A DNA stretch of 64,000 nt from Pontibacterium sinense (GCF_015209595.1 NZ_JADEYS010000005.1:62001-126000), one strand, 5' to 3'. Positions 27,699-36,260 are shown, counted from the stretch's first letter. Program-made: numbers and translations. Notes: generated by a model not told the origin, from the sequence alone.

Positions 27699-28632
27699 TG
27701 CTGTCGCTGTAGACGGCCTTAAGAATCTCGTCGGCCCCTTCGGCAAGCAAGCGTTCAGCCAGCTCGATACCCAGAGCTTCACACTGTTCCGGAGTGCCGG
27801 TGATCTCATCACGCAGCACTTTGGTGCCGTCAGGGCGGGCAACCAAACCACGCAGGAACAGTTCGCTGTTGTCATCATTCAGTACGGCGTAGCAGCCGAT
27901 AGGTACTTGGCAGCCGCCTTCCAGACGACGGTTCATGGCGCGCTCGGCCATCACGCGCCATGCAGTCTCCTGATGGTGCAATGGTTTCAGGAGTGCAATT
28001 GCATCGGCATCGTCCGTACGGCATTCGATACCCACGGCACCCTGACCACCGGCTGGCAGACTGTCCTCGGGTGTAATTTCGTGCGTGATACGGTCTTCCA
28101 GTTTCAGTCGCAGCAAACCGGCTGTCGCCAGAATGATGGCATCGTAATCACCGGCATCCAGTTTGCCCAAACGGGTTTGTACATTGCCACGCAGCCATTT
28201 GATCTCTAAATCCGGACGGCGTTCGCGCAGCTGAGCTTCGCGACGCAGGGAAGAGGTGCCAACAACAGCACCGGCGGGCAGATCATCCAGATGTTTGTAG
28301 TTGTTGGATACAAACGCATCGGTTGGCTGCTCACGCGGACAGATAACGCTCAGACCCAGGCCTTCAGGGAACTCCATCGGTACATCTTTCATGGAGTGAA
28401 CCGCGATATCGGCACGATTCTCCAGCAGAGCCGTTTCCAGCTCTTTTACAAACAGCCCTTTACCGCCGACTTTAGCCAGTGGGGTATCCAGAATCTTGTC
28501 ACCGCGAGACACCATAGGCACCAACTCCACGGTCAGATCCGGGTGGTGTTTTTCAAGCTCTGCTTTGACGTATTCGGCCTGCCAGAGTGCCAGCAGGCTT
28601 TTTCGGGTGGCGATTCGGAGGGTTTTGCTCAT
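27691..28632 (-). CDS. hemC: Porphobilinogen deaminase (hydroxymethylbilane synthase)
   Basis: Joins four porphobilinogens into hydroxymethylbilane. The 313 residues start at ATG 28632 ([20 protein letters not shown]), with AGGA 8 bases upstream. Cys241 in EGGCQVPIG carries the dipyrromethane cofactor, and the catalytic Asp lies in [12 protein letters not shown]. It is the first gene of hemCDXY and diverges from argH. Confidence 0.96.
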   Translation of the reverse strand: MSKTLRIATRKSLLALWQAEYVKAELEKHHPDLTVELVPMVSRGDKILDTPLAKVGGKGLFVKELETALLENRADIAVHSMKDVPMEFPEGLGLSVICPREQPTDAFVSNNYKHLDDLPAGAVVGTSSLRREAQLRERRPDLEIKWLRGNVQTRLGKLDAGDYDAIILATAGLLRLKLEDRITHEITPEDSLPAGGQGAVGIECRTDDADAIALLKPLHHQETAWRVMAERAMNRRLEGGCQVPIGCYAVLNDDNSELFLRGLVARPDGTKVLRDEITGTPEQCEALGIELAERLLAEGADEILKAVYSDSND

Positions 28633-28725
28633 CTTCAGATCCTGTAAAAACCACATACGGGTTGTGGAAAGCATTCAATTGACTCGATTGTATCAGATAC
28701 GAAGAGGGGCGATGAGGGTTGAGCA

Positions 28726-28734
28726 TGATATAAT
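28726..28734 (+). promoter_or_regulatory. Extended -10 promoter candidate for argH
   Basis: TGATATAAT gives a perfect TATAAT (28729-28734) with a TGN extension and no good -35. A GAGG ribosome binding site precedes the argH ATG 58 bases downstream. Confidence 0.5.
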
Positions 28735-28791
28735 AAGTCGCAAATTTTTAGCCTGCAGCCACCGTTGGCTGCGAGATTCGAGGTTGATCGC

Positions 28792-30189
28792 ATGAGTGAC
28801 AATACTAACCAGCAGTGGGGCGGCCGTTTTAACGAGCCAACCGACGCTTTCGTAGCCCGTTTTACCGCATCTGTAGAATTTGATCAGCGTATGTATCTGC
28901 AGGATATCCGCGGGTCTATCGCTCATGCCAAAATGCTGACTAAAGCGGGCGTGCTGACCGAAGACGAGCGTGATGACATCATCCGCGGTCTGGGTGAAAT
29001 CCGTATCGAAATCGAACGCGGTGAATTTGAATGGTCTGTGGCACTGGAAGATGTGCACATGAACATCGAAGCGGCACTGACTAAGAAGATCGGTATTACC
29101 GGCAAGAAACTGCACACCGGGCGCTCCCGTAACGATCAGGTCGCAACCGATATTCGCCTGTACTTGCGCGACGAAGTGGATCTGATTCTGGAAGAGATTA
29201 CCCGTCTGCAGCAGGGCTTACTGGGTGTGGCTGAACGTGAAGCAGATACCATTATGCCGGGCTTTACACACCTGCAGACGGCACAGCCGGTAACCTTTGG
29301 TCATCACCTGCTGGCATGGTTTGAGATGCTGAGCCGCGATTACGGCCGTTTTGTTGATTGCCGTGAGCGTACGAATATTATGCCACTGGGGGCTGCGGCG
29401 CTGGCCGGTACAACTTACCCGATCGAGCGTGATATGACCTGCGAGCTGCTGGGCTTTAGTGCACCGGCTGAAAACTCACTGGATGCTGTGTCGGATCGTG
29501 ATTTCGCCATTGAATTCTGTGCGGCGTCCAGCATCCTGCTGATGCACATGACCCGTATGTCTGAAGAGCTGGTGTTGTGGACATCTGCTCAGTTTAACTT
29601 CATCAACTTGCCGGATCGCTTCTGCACAGGCTCTTCTATTATGCCGCAGAAGAAAAACCCGGATGTGCCTGAGTTGGTACGTGGTAAATCGGGTCGTGTT
29701 TACGGTCACCTGATGAGCCTGCTGACGTTGATGAAGTCGCAGCCGTTGGCGTACAACAAAGATAATCAGGAAGATAAAGAACCGTTGTTCGATGCGATCG
29801 ATACGGTGAAAGGCTGTCTGCGTGCATTTGCGGATATGATTCCTGCGCTGGAGCCGAAAAAAGAGAGCATGCGTGAAGCGGCGCTGCGTGGTTTCTCTAC
29901 TGCTACCGATCTGGCTGATTATCTGGTACGTAAAGGTGTTGCGTTCCGTGATGCACACGAGATTGTCGGTAAGTCTGTTGCATACGGTATTGAGCAGAAT
30001 AAAGATCTGGGCGAGATGACGTTAGATGAACTGGCTCAGTTCTCTGATGTGATCACTGCGGATGTGTTTGATGTGCTGACGCTGGAGGGCTCTGTTGCCG
30101 CGCGTGATCACATCGGCGGTACGGCACCGAATCAGGTGCGTGCTGCAGTTGCACGCGGTGAGAAGAAACTGGCGGAACGTCAGGCTTAA
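28792..30189 (+). CDS. argH: Argininosuccinate lyase
   Basis: Last step of arginine synthesis: argininosuccinate to arginine and fumarate. The 465 residues from ATG 28792 ([13 protein letters not shown]) match the family. The fumarase-superfamily signature is [12 protein letters not shown], and the active-site regions [12 protein letters not shown] and [11 protein letters not shown] are intact. GAGG lies 9 bases upstream. It diverges from hemC, as in Pseudomonas, and ends in a strong terminator. Confidence 0.97.
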   Translation: MSDNTNQQWGGRFNEPTDAFVARFTASVEFDQRMYLQDIRGSIAHAKMLTKAGVLTEDERDDIIRGLGEIRIEIERGEFEWSVALEDVHMNIEAALTKKIGITGKKLHTGRSRNDQVATDIRLYLRDEVDLILEEITRLQQGLLGVAEREADTIMPGFTHLQTAQPVTFGHHLLAWFEMLSRDYGRFVDCRERTNIMPLGAAALAGTTYPIERDMTCELLGFSAPAENSLDAVSDRDFAIEFCAASSILLMHMTRMSEELVLWTSAQFNFINLPDRFCTGSSIMPQKKNPDVPELVRGKSGRVYGHLMSLLTLMKSQPLAYNKDNQEDKEPLFDAIDTVKGCLRAFADMIPALEPKKESMREAALRGFSTATDLADYLVRKGVAFRDAHEIVGKSVAYGIEQNKDLGEMTLDELAQFSDVITADVFDVLTLEGSVAARDHIGGTAPNQVRAAVARGEKKLAERQA

Positions 30190-30209
30190 TCACGACCGGA
30201 TCCATCTGA

Positions 30210-30241
30210 ACGGGGTAGCCATTGGTTACCCCGTTTTTGTT
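30210..30241 (+). terminator. Terminator after argH
   Basis: ACGGGGTAGCC pairs with GGTTACCCCGT (one G-U) around ATT, followed by TTTTGTTT. Confidence 0.88.
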
Positions 30242-30331
30242 TGTACGTAGTTCTCCTCAGTATTTTCCTCTGCATCCTTCTGCTAGCCTTAGCACATTGC
30301 TATCTCTCTGTTTTGCAGGAGCTTTTCGTCT

Positions 30332-31120
30332 ATGTCGAATCCTCAGTCTGAAGCCGCTGCCATTTTTGCAGCCTATCCGCGCTGGCGCCTGATTAATGAG
30401 CCGATCTCCGTTGACCCTATAGATGGTTTGCAACGTGATACCGCGTTGTTAAAAGAGGTGGCGGCAGGTAAGCGAGGGGCAACCGCCCGCATCTGGGAAA
30501 ACCCTCAAAGTTTGGTGGTGACCCGTCGTGAAACCCGCTTTCCGAGCTTTAAAGACGCACAGATACAGCTGGGTCAGGAAGGCTGGCCGGTGTTGGTGCG
30601 CGAAAGTGGGGGGACTGCAGTGCCACACGAGCCGGGAATTATTCACTTCAGCCTGATGTTCCGGCAGGAGAAGTTATTTCAGTTCAGTATGGATGCTGTA
30701 TATGAAGCCTTGTGTGAACCGTTGCAGATGGCACTGGCGTCACTTGGCCTGACCCCTGGTTATGGTGAGGTCAAAGGCTCTTATTGTGATGGCAAATACA
30801 ATTTGGTGGTGGATGGTCTGAAGATTACCGGGACCGCGCAGCGCATCATCGGTGCAAAAAAATCGGACGATGGCGTGCAGCGCTCTGCCGTTATGGCCCA
30901 ATCCATGTTGATGGTGGAAAGTGACCCGGTCGCCGGTACCGATGTGGTGAACCGCTTCTATCAATTGGCGGGCAGCGAGCGGGTGTTCGATCCGGCGGTA
31001 TCCACCAGTGTGCAGCATCGGATGGCTGAGCGGGCTGCCGATCTGGCCCCCGGCGAGCTGACCTTGCTGGTGCGTGAACGCTTAGCTGAAGCCTTTACTC
31101 AGCTTGCCGAGCGAGGCTGA
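30332..31120 (+). CDS. Lipoate-protein ligase A family protein
   Basis: A 262-residue protein of the BPL/LplA/LipB fold. The substrate motif RESGGTAVPHEPGIIHFSL (about 90-108) corresponds to the RRxxGGGxVxHxxG loop of LplA. GSYCDGKYNLVVDGLKITG carries the expected acyl-adenylate lysine. It may attach lipoate or octanoate to proteins such as GcvH, but members of this branch also include amidotransferases, so the exact reaction is open. It stands alone after argH, and its 3' end overlaps the convergent LysR gene by 22 bases. Confidence 0.8.
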   Translation: MSNPQSEAAAIFAAYPRWRLINEPISVDPIDGLQRDTALLKEVAAGKRGATARIWENPQSLVVTRRETRFPSFKDAQIQLGQEGWPVLVRESGGTAVPHEPGIIHFSLMFRQEKLFQFSMDAVYEALCEPLQMALASLGLTPGYGEVKGSYCDGKYNLVVDGLKITGTAQRIIGAKKSDDGVQRSAVMAQSMLMVESDPVAGTDVVNRFYQLAGSERVFDPAVSTSVQHRMAERAADLAPGELTLLVRERLAEAFTQLAERG

Positions 31121-31956
31121 TCGGGTTGCTTAAACAGTCCGGCTAAAATATTGATGGCTTCGATGGGAAGGGCGTCTTTGCGGTGAATCAGCATGATATT
31201 CATGGCTGCCTCTGTGGCGTTGAGGCTTTCCAGTTGCAGCGAGTGTTCATACCGATTCTGGGTCACCATTTCACGGCTGATGACGGTGTAACCCAGACCG
31301 GCTGCGACACACCCCAGCAAGCCATCCACGGTACTCATGACCATCGTCTCTTCGTTACTGCGCCCCGTTTTACGCTGCCAGGCTAATGCACGCTCACGGT
31401 AAGCGCAGCCATCGCCACGTATAATTAACGTGGGTTCCCCCGCCTGTTCTTTCGACGTCACGACGACCATCTCTTCCTGTACCGCAGGAATCACATTCAA
31501 TTCTCCGTGTTCGACCTGCCCACCGACAAACGCGCAGTCCAGCTGATGGTCCAATACGGCGGTGATCAGCTCAGCACTGGTCGCGGAGTAGACTTTGGGG
31601 ATGATGTTGGAGTAATCCCGTCGCAATGCTTGCAGGGCCGCGGGTAGGTGCACGGCCGCGAAGGGTTCCGGACTGCCAATATGCAGTTCATAGTTATCGG
31701 CAGCCAAGTGAACCGCGGCCGTCGCCTGCCGCTCAAGCTGTAGCATCTGGTTGGCGTAGTTGTAGAGAATTTCCCCGCTTTGAGTGAGCTCCAGTTTGCG
31801 ACCGCGACGTATAAACAGAGCTGCATCTAACTCCTCTTCCAGGCGCTGAATGCGGGTGGTGATGTTGGATTGCACCGTGTGGAGCTTGAGTGACGCAGCT
31901 TTTATACCACCTTCTTCAACAACGGCTTTCAGTGTGCGCAGAGCGAGCAGTTCCAT
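31099..31956 (-). CDS. LysR-family transcriptional regulator
   Basis: A 285-residue regulator with an N-terminal winged helix-turn-helix at residues 1-60 (LALRTLKAVVEEGGIKAASLK, then LHTVQSNITTRIQRLEEEL) and a periplasmic-binding-like effector domain. It diverges from the MFS transporter at 32089, and a LysR-type operator lies between them, so it probably controls the transporter and itself. The effector is unknown. Confidence 0.93.
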   Translation of the reverse strand: MELLALRTLKAVVEEGGIKAASLKLHTVQSNITTRIQRLEEELDAALFIRRGRKLELTQSGEILYNYANQMLQLERQATAAVHLAADNYELHIGSPEPFAAVHLPAALQALRRDYSNIIPKVYSATSAELITAVLDHQLDCAFVGGQVEHGELNVIPAVQEEMVVVTSKEQAGEPTLIIRGDGCAYRERALAWQRKTGRSNEETMVMSTVDGLLGCVAAGLGYTVISREMVTQNRYEHSLQLESLNATEAAMNIMLIHRKDALPIEAINILAGLFKQPDQPRSAS

Positions 31957-31981
31957 AGACAGGTCCGAGGCTTGTTATTGC

Positions 31982-32018
31982 TTGGTTCTAAAATAGAGAA
32001 CGTTTGGTTCTTTATAAT
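31982..32018. promoter_or_regulatory. LysR operator candidate and -10 box between regulator and MFS gene
   Basis: TTGGTTCT occurs at 31982-31989 and again at 32004-32011, 22 bp apart (two helical turns). The first copy is part of the dyad GTTCT-AAAATAG-AGAAC (31985-32001), a T-N11-A type site typical of LysR regulators. TATAAT follows at 32013-32018 and fits the MFS gene. The dyad lies about 30 bp from the LysR start codon. Confidence 0.6.
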
Positions 32019-32088
32019 TCGTTTGTGGAGAGATTTAAAGCGGTCTAGGCTCAATCCTCTACGTATAACAATAAATGAGACTCCACTT

Positions 32089-33285
32089 ATGTCATCGGGT
32101 GCTGAACGTTATAAGGTGTTGGCCGCAGGTGTGCTTTGCATGATCGTTACGATCGGTATCGCACGATTTTCCTATACCTCGCTGTTACCGATCATGCAGG
32201 CAGAAACTTGGCTGGACGAGGCTGCAGGCGGCTGGCTGGCAGCAGTTAACTACATGGGGTACATGGCGGGAGCATTGTTGGCAGCATCAGTCAGTGATCT
32301 GCGCACCAAAGACCGGCTGTATCGCTTGTACCTGGTGTTGGCGGTGGTGACCACCTTCGCGATGGCGTTCACAGACAACATGATTGTGTGGGCAGTGTTG
32401 CGCTTTATCTCCGGACTCAGTAGCTCTGGTGGTATGTTGATCGCCTCTGGTCTGATTCTGAACTGGCTGATTCGTCACCATTATCGTGGTGAGCTGGGTA
32501 TCCATTTTGCTGGTGCTGGAGTGGGGATTATTTTTGCATCGGCGGTGGTTGAGCTGTTGGTGTATCTGGCTCAGAGTTGGGATCTGCAGTGGATCTGGTT
32601 TGCCGTGTGCGCTTTGCTGTTGAGTATTCCTGCGTGGATTTGGATGCCAAAACCCGACACCCGTCCGGTCACTGTCTCCGGGGCCAAGCTGGTTGATCAG
32701 CCTCCCAGCCAGCTGTTTATGGCAATTATGTTGGTTGCCTATTTTTGCGCCGGTTATGGTTATGTTATCAGCGCGACCTTTATTGTGGATATTGTCGAAG
32801 GGCAGGAAACGCTGAAAGGAATGGGGCAATGGGTCTTTATGCTGATCGGGCTGGCGGTGATGCCGGCGGCCATTATCTGGGATCGAATTGCCCGGGCGGT
32901 GGGCTACCTGCGGGCACTGATGATGGCATATGGCATACAGATTATAGGGATCGTTCTACCTGCATTGACGGATTCCGTACTGGGAGTGGTACTGAGCGCG
33001 TTATTTTATGGTGGTACTTTTATCGGCTGCGTGAGCCTGGTGTTGACGATGGCTGGGCGCTTTTATCCGACCAAGCCGGCTAAGCTGATGGGTAAAATGA
33101 CATTAGCTTACGGTGTGGCCCAGATTGTGGCTCCTGCGCTGACTGGGATGCTTGCGCGGGAGAATGGTAATTACGACTTGGGGCTGTTTCTGGCGGGGGG
33201 CTTTGTCGCGCTGGGGACGGTGCTGATTATCGTGCTGATACAGTTGGAGAAAAAAGAGCAACGTCAGGTACAGGAAGCGGTGTAG
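32089..33285 (+). CDS. MFS transporter, YbfB/YjiJ-like
   Basis: A 398-residue inner-membrane transporter with about 12 hydrophobic segments. The N-terminal GIARFSYTSLLPIMQ and the cytosolic loop SVSDLRTKDRLYRLY after helix 2 resemble the YbfB/YjiJ family of the major facilitator superfamily. ATG at 32089 is chosen because the longer ORF from 31972 would run through the operator and -10 box. It is probably controlled by the divergent LysR protein. Its substrate is unknown. Confidence 0.85.
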   Translation: MSSGAERYKVLAAGVLCMIVTIGIARFSYTSLLPIMQAETWLDEAAGGWLAAVNYMGYMAGALLAASVSDLRTKDRLYRLYLVLAVVTTFAMAFTDNMIVWAVLRFISGLSSSGGMLIASGLILNWLIRHHYRGELGIHFAGAGVGIIFASAVVELLVYLAQSWDLQWIWFAVCALLLSIPAWIWMPKPDTRPVTVSGAKLVDQPPSQLFMAIMLVAYFCAGYGYVISATFIVDIVEGQETLKGMGQWVFMLIGLAVMPAAIIWDRIARAVGYLRALMMAYGIQIIGIVLPALTDSVLGVVLSALFYGGTFIGCVSLVLTMAGRFYPTKPAKLMGKMTLAYGVAQIVAPALTGMLARENGNYDLGLFLAGGFVALGTVLIIVLIQLEKKEQRQVQEAV

Positions 33286-33338
33286 ATGTCCGCTTGCCTA
33301 CATATATAGTACTGCGCTAAGCGGCGTAGCTCCGTTGT

Positions 33339-33380
33339 AAAAAAAACCGCACTGAGGCTGGGCCTGAGTGCGGTTTTTTT
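33339..33380. terminator. Bidirectional terminator between the MFS gene and gcvR
   Basis: ACCGCACTGAGGC and GCCTGAGTGCGGT pair with one mismatch around TGG, flanked by runs of A and T on the two sides. Confidence 0.9.
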
Positions 33381-33401
33381 ATGTCATGACACGCGGATAA
33401 A

Positions 33402-33917
33402 TCAGTTGTTCAGAGTAATATCTACCATCAGATCACTGGCGATATCTTCCAGTGCGTCCTGCAGGTCGTCTAGATCTGTGTCCGCAGCGGCCGAAAGGTC
33501 TGCACTGGCTTTAAAGAGCAGCTCGGCAGACATGGAGCCGGATGTCAGCTCAGTGCTTAGGCGTTCGACGTTGATATGACGTTTTGCCAGTGCCTGAGAG
33601 ATCTCGCGCACGATGCCGGGTTTGTCGTGACCCACCAGTTCCAGCGTAAAGCTCTGGCCTGCAGCAGCTTCGGCTTCCGCGGAACGTTCGGTAACAATTT
33701 TTAAGCCCTGAGCTTCGAGCGCAGTCAGGGCAGCGGTCAGTGCTTCGGCTTTATCAGCGGGTACTTCTGTAATCAAAATGCCAGCAAATTTGCCAGCCAG
33801 ACGGGACATGCCAGACTCCAGCCAATTGCCCTGATGATCGGCAATGGTCTGTGCTAGTAGTTCAACCAGACCCGGTTTATCCGGACCGATGACGGTAAGA
33901 ACCAGAGATGTCATCAT
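33402..33917 (-). CDS. gcvR: Glycine cleavage system transcriptional repressor GcvR
   Basis: A 171-residue protein made of two ACT domains (MTSLVLTVIGPDKPGLVELLA at the start and FTLELVGHDKPGIVREISQAL near 90-112). In E. coli GcvR binds GcvA and glycine to control gcvTHP. The gcvT and gcvH genes lie 7 kb away in this window, which fits that role. Some homologues act in other pathways (ACT-only proteins next to bcp/dapA), but the length and motif order fit GcvR. AGGAGT gives a good ribosome binding site. Confidence 0.85.
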   Translation of the reverse strand: MMTSLVLTVIGPDKPGLVELLAQTIADHQGNWLESGMSRLAGKFAGILITEVPADKAEALTAALTALEAQGLKIVTERSAEAEAAAGQSFTLELVGHDKPGIVREISQALAKRHINVERLSTELTSGSMSAELLFKASADLSAAADTDLDDLQDALEDIASDLMVDITLNN

Positions 33918-34520
33918 GAGAATACTCCTGTGTATTTTCGGCCGTTGTCCCCACTGGCCTTTTCTTGTTAGTTACCTTAAGCACTATAACACTCCCGCGC
34001 TGCAACAGAAGTGTCAGACCGAAATTTCGCACATGGAAGGGCTACCGTCGTTCTGATATGGATTGGCGCCTATGCTGCTGGTGCGGGCGGGCTTTATGCA
34101 ACCGCGTGTGTTTTGTGAATACGCAGGTGGTGTCTTTGGTTGAGGTTACGCTTGTCTTGGATGGTGCGGATGATGTTGAGTTGTGTTGCGCATCACTGTG
34201 AGCTGAAATGTGCGCTTGGCCGTCCGCTGGATAGGACGGGATGCTGATGGCAATCATTGGTGGTTAAATGTTGATGTCCGTCATTACTTTGTCGATTGTG
34301 TAGGTAATTGCTTTGAACTTTTCGAGATTGCGGTGTCATAAAGTTGTTATTTGCGAACATGATCGAAGCAGTTGTTAAACTTTATGCGGATCTGGTCGAT
34401 ATAATTCTTGAATCTCAGGAAAAAGGCTTGCTTATTCTCGTCGTTCGGGGAAAATGCTGCCTTTGTTGTATCCTATGATCGAAACATACGTTTGACTGCA
34501 TAACCGGAAAGTAGAGACAG
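33918..34520. other. Intergenic region between gcvR and a small membrane protein
   Basis: About 600 bases without a convincing gene. It holds a perfect TATAAT at 34400-34405 with no matched -35, and a pair of TGT(C/T)AT hexamers 11 bp apart (34334 and 34345) that resemble a Pho box but are not well placed for that -10. A 35-codon GTG ORF at 34011-34118 has a membrane-like composition but no ribosome binding site. Short ORFs on both strands look random. Confidence 0.4.
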
Positions 34521-34646
34521 ATGAAGAAAGGTCCAGATTTAGTTGCGGTACTTGTGTTGTTTTTTGTTGTCGGCACGTTAATGACCGGCATTTCCCATGC
34601 AGATTTTGATGTACCTTCAATCGTAGGAAGTGTTGCTGGCAACTAA
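34521..34646 (+). CDS. Small membrane protein (41 aa), unknown function
   Basis: A 41-residue ORF starting MKKGPDLVAV. Two lysines precede a hydrophobic run LVAVLVLFFVVGTLMTGI (residues 7-24), then a short polar tail (SHADFDVPSIVGSVAGN). This is the layout of a single-pass inner-membrane protein with N-in orientation, or a signal-anchored peptide. A purine-rich GTAGAGACAG immediately precedes the ATG. The stop codon lies in the loop of a 9-bp hairpin. I do not recognise the family; it is probably real. Confidence 0.6.
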   Translation: MKKGPDLVAVLVLFFVVGTLMTGISHADFDVPSIVGSVAGN

Positions 34647-34656
34647 GGCCAGCAAC
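34632..34656 (+). terminator. Hairpin overlapping the end of the 41-aa gene
   Basis: GTTGCTGGC and GCCAGCAAC form a perfect 9-bp stem with the loop AACTAAG, which contains the stop codon TAA. No T-run follows directly, so it may protect the mRNA end rather than terminate. Confidence 0.5.
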
Positions 34657-34678
34657 ATGGTTTAACCGCTGGCACTTA

Positions 34679-35266
34679 TCAACCGAGATAAGATGCCTGA
34701 TCGCTGATGATCCCGGCCAGTGGAATATCCCAGTTTTCCACCGGTAGGTGTTCTACGCGCTGCAATTCATGCGCCAGTCCAATGAGTTTTGGGCCCGGAA
34801 TACTTTGTCTCCGGTTTTTAAAACTGAAGGTCCGGTCATAATACCCGCCTCCCATTCCCATCCGGTTCCCATCGGCATCAAAGGCCACCAGAGGAAGCAG
34901 CACCAGATCTAATGCCCAAGGTGGGCGGCGCGGCGCTTTAATAATCGGCGGCTCTTCAATTTTATAGATATTGCGCACAAGTTTTGTCTGACGGTCGAAA
35001 GGTACAAACCAGAGACGGTTGTGCAAGATGGGGTGCAGTACCGGCAAATAGGTTTTTTTACCCATCTTCCAGCAAGACTCTAATAAAGGGCGTGGATCTA
35101 TTTCGCCGTCATTGGGCAGATATAGGGCTACATGGCGGGCACGAATAAAATCGGGGCGTCGACATAGCTGTGCATGGAGGCGTTTGGCTGCACGTAACTG
35201 CTGGGTGCGGGTTAACGCGCGACGTTTACGACGGATATCTTGACGGAGCTGCTGACGTGGATTCAT
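34679..35266 (-). CDS. ygfA: 5-formyltetrahydrofolate cyclo-ligase
   Basis: Converts 5-formyl-THF to 5,10-methenyl-THF with ATP, recycling a by-product of glycine/serine one-carbon metabolism. The 195 residues show the basic N-terminus (RQQLRQDIRRKRRAL), the PNDGEIDPRPLLE region and the C-terminal nucleotide motif RMGMGGGYYDRTF. It follows directly after the 6S RNA gene, as in E. coli ssrS-ygfA, and may be expressed from the same promoter. Confidence 0.94.
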   Translation of the reverse strand: MNPRQQLRQDIRRKRRALTRTQQLRAAKRLHAQLCRRPDFIRARHVALYLPNDGEIDPRPLLESCWKMGKKTYLPVLHPILHNRLWFVPFDRQTKLVRNIYKIEEPPIIKAPRRPPWALDLVLLPLVAFDADGNRMGMGGGYYDRTFSFKNRRQSIPGPKLIGLAHELQRVEHLPVENWDIPLAGIISDQASYLG

Positions 35267-35279
35267 AAGGTGTGGTGAA

Positions 35280-35459
35280 GAGGCTCCCCGGGGTGCCGGT
35301 GTGGTACTGGCCCTGAACCCGAAGGTTCAAGGTGGCGGTTTCAGAAACATATTAGGCTTTCCGTAAAACGGACATGCACATCAATGCTTGCGTGAAACCT
35401 CCGGAGGTGTGCTTATCGGCTCGAGGGACGTTACCAGCTGTCGAACACCTCAGGGAGTT
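35280..35459 (-). ncRNA. ssrS: 6S RNA
   Basis: Small RNA of about 180 nt that mimics an open promoter and sequesters sigma-70 RNA polymerase. It lies between zapA and ygfA, the universal gammaproteobacterial location. The closing stem pairs CTCCCTGAGGTG at the 5' end with CACCCCGGGGAG at the 3' end with one mismatch. Conserved segments include GTCCCTCGAGCCGATA on the 5' side and CACCTTGAACCTTCGGGTTC on the 3' side, as in E. coli. The 5' end is set from the promoter just upstream; the exact ends are estimates. Confidence 0.9.
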
Positions 35460-35465
35460 AATCAC

Positions 35466-35493
35466 ATTATACTCGTCTCAATGTGGAAGTCAG
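35466..35493 (-). promoter_or_regulatory. Sigma-70 promoter of 6S RNA
   Basis: On the minus strand CTGACT (35493-35488) and TATAAT (35471-35466) are separated by 16 bp. The RNA 5' end predicted from the closing stem lies about 7 bases downstream. Confidence 0.7.
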
Positions 35494-35575
35494 GTCTTGA
35501 AATAAAACTTTGTTATGCTAGGCAGTGGTTGTAACTGCTTGTATTTTGGTGGTTTTTTGCTCAATTGAAAAGTTT

Positions 35576-35893
35576 TCAATCAATTGTGTTTTCTGGCTCT
35601 TTAGTCTCATGGCTTAGGGCGTTATCGATGCGCAGGCAGAGCTGCTCAACATTATCCTTGAGTGTCTGTTCGTGCGACCCGCGCTCTTTTATCAGCTCGT
35701 GCGTGATGTTCAGGGCCGCCATCACCGCAATGCGTTCGAGACCAATCAGTTTCCCGTTGTGACGGATCTCCGCCATTTTATCATCCAGATACTGCGCGGC
35801 AGCTTCTAGCTCGGTGCGCGCTTCCGGCGGACAGTTGATGCTGTACTCTTTTTCCAGCAGTCTGATCGAAACAGTTTTTAGATCCTGGCTCAT
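35576..35893 (-). CDS. zapA: Cell division protein ZapA
   Basis: A 105-residue FtsZ-ring-associated protein that bundles FtsZ filaments. The N-terminus KTVSIRLLEKEYSINCPPE and the following coiled coil (YLDDKMAEIRHNGKLIGLERIAVMAALNITHELI) match the family. It overlaps by 4 bases the preceding coiled-coil gene and leads into the 6S RNA gene downstream. Confidence 0.93.
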   Translation of the reverse strand: MSQDLKTVSIRLLEKEYSINCPPEARTELEAAAQYLDDKMAEIRHNGKLIGLERIAVMAALNITHELIKERGSHEQTLKDNVEQLCLRIDNALSHETKEPENTID

Positions 35894-36099
35894 GCACTTT
35901 GCTCCAAAGCTTTCAGGCGCTGAATCATGGCTTCAACTTTATGGCGGGTCTGATCATTTAGCTGGATCATCTGTAAACGTTCCTGTTTCAGCTCATGTTC
36001 TTGCTGACGCAGTCGTTTGTTGTCCTGTTCCAGTTGATCACAGTATGCCAGAAGCTGATCTACTTTCTGTTCCAGTATAGTTAAATGCTGTTCACTCAT
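35890..36099 (-). CDS. Small coiled-coil protein (TIGR02449 type)
   Basis: A 69-residue protein, almost entirely one heptad-rich coiled coil (LTILEQKVDQLLAYCDQLEQ, then DNKRLRQQEHELKQERLQMI). It starts at ATG 36099; a longer ORF to 36222 is not supported. It overlaps zapA by 4 bases (ATGA). The layout is reminiscent of ZapB, and the coupling to zapA suggests a role in division, but that is inferred from context. Confidence 0.85.
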   Translation of the reverse strand: MSEQHLTILEQKVDQLLAYCDQLEQDNKRLRQQEHELKQERLQMIQLNDQTRHKVEAMIQRLKALEQSA

Positions 36100-36184
36100 T
36101 TTATTTTCCAGACGACTATCCTGTCGGACTATAAAGACCCCCCGCCAGACGGTCAATGCCGGTCCGTGGCTCCTGTGTCGGGGA

Positions 36185-36202
36185 AGTGCTAGGATTAGCA
36201 CT
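36185..36202. promoter_or_regulatory. Perfect 18-bp dyad in the zapA/ygfB divergent promoter region
   Basis: AGTGCTA-GGAT-TAGCACT is a perfect 7-bp inverted repeat in the 161-base gap between the two divergent operons, directly followed by a TATAT sequence on the plus strand. It may be an operator or an RNA hairpin at the 5' end of the ygfB mRNA. I do not recognise the cognate regulator. Confidence 0.5.
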
Positions 36203-36260
36203 ATATCTTTTATTGCCCGCACTGCGGGTCCATTTCAATCTTGGTTTTAAGTCCACATCC

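Noticed and set aside
27699..27878. Longer hemD reading frame starting inside hemC
   Set aside because: The added 60 residues are not HemD-like, while ATG at 27698 matches the family start.
34011..34118. A 35-codon GTG ORF with a membrane-like stretch
   Set aside because: No ribosome binding site, a GTG start, and a short length that random sequence often allows. It remains a weak possibility.
33965..34201. A 78-codon Cys-rich plus-strand ORF
   Set aside because: Composition looks random and no start signal is visible.
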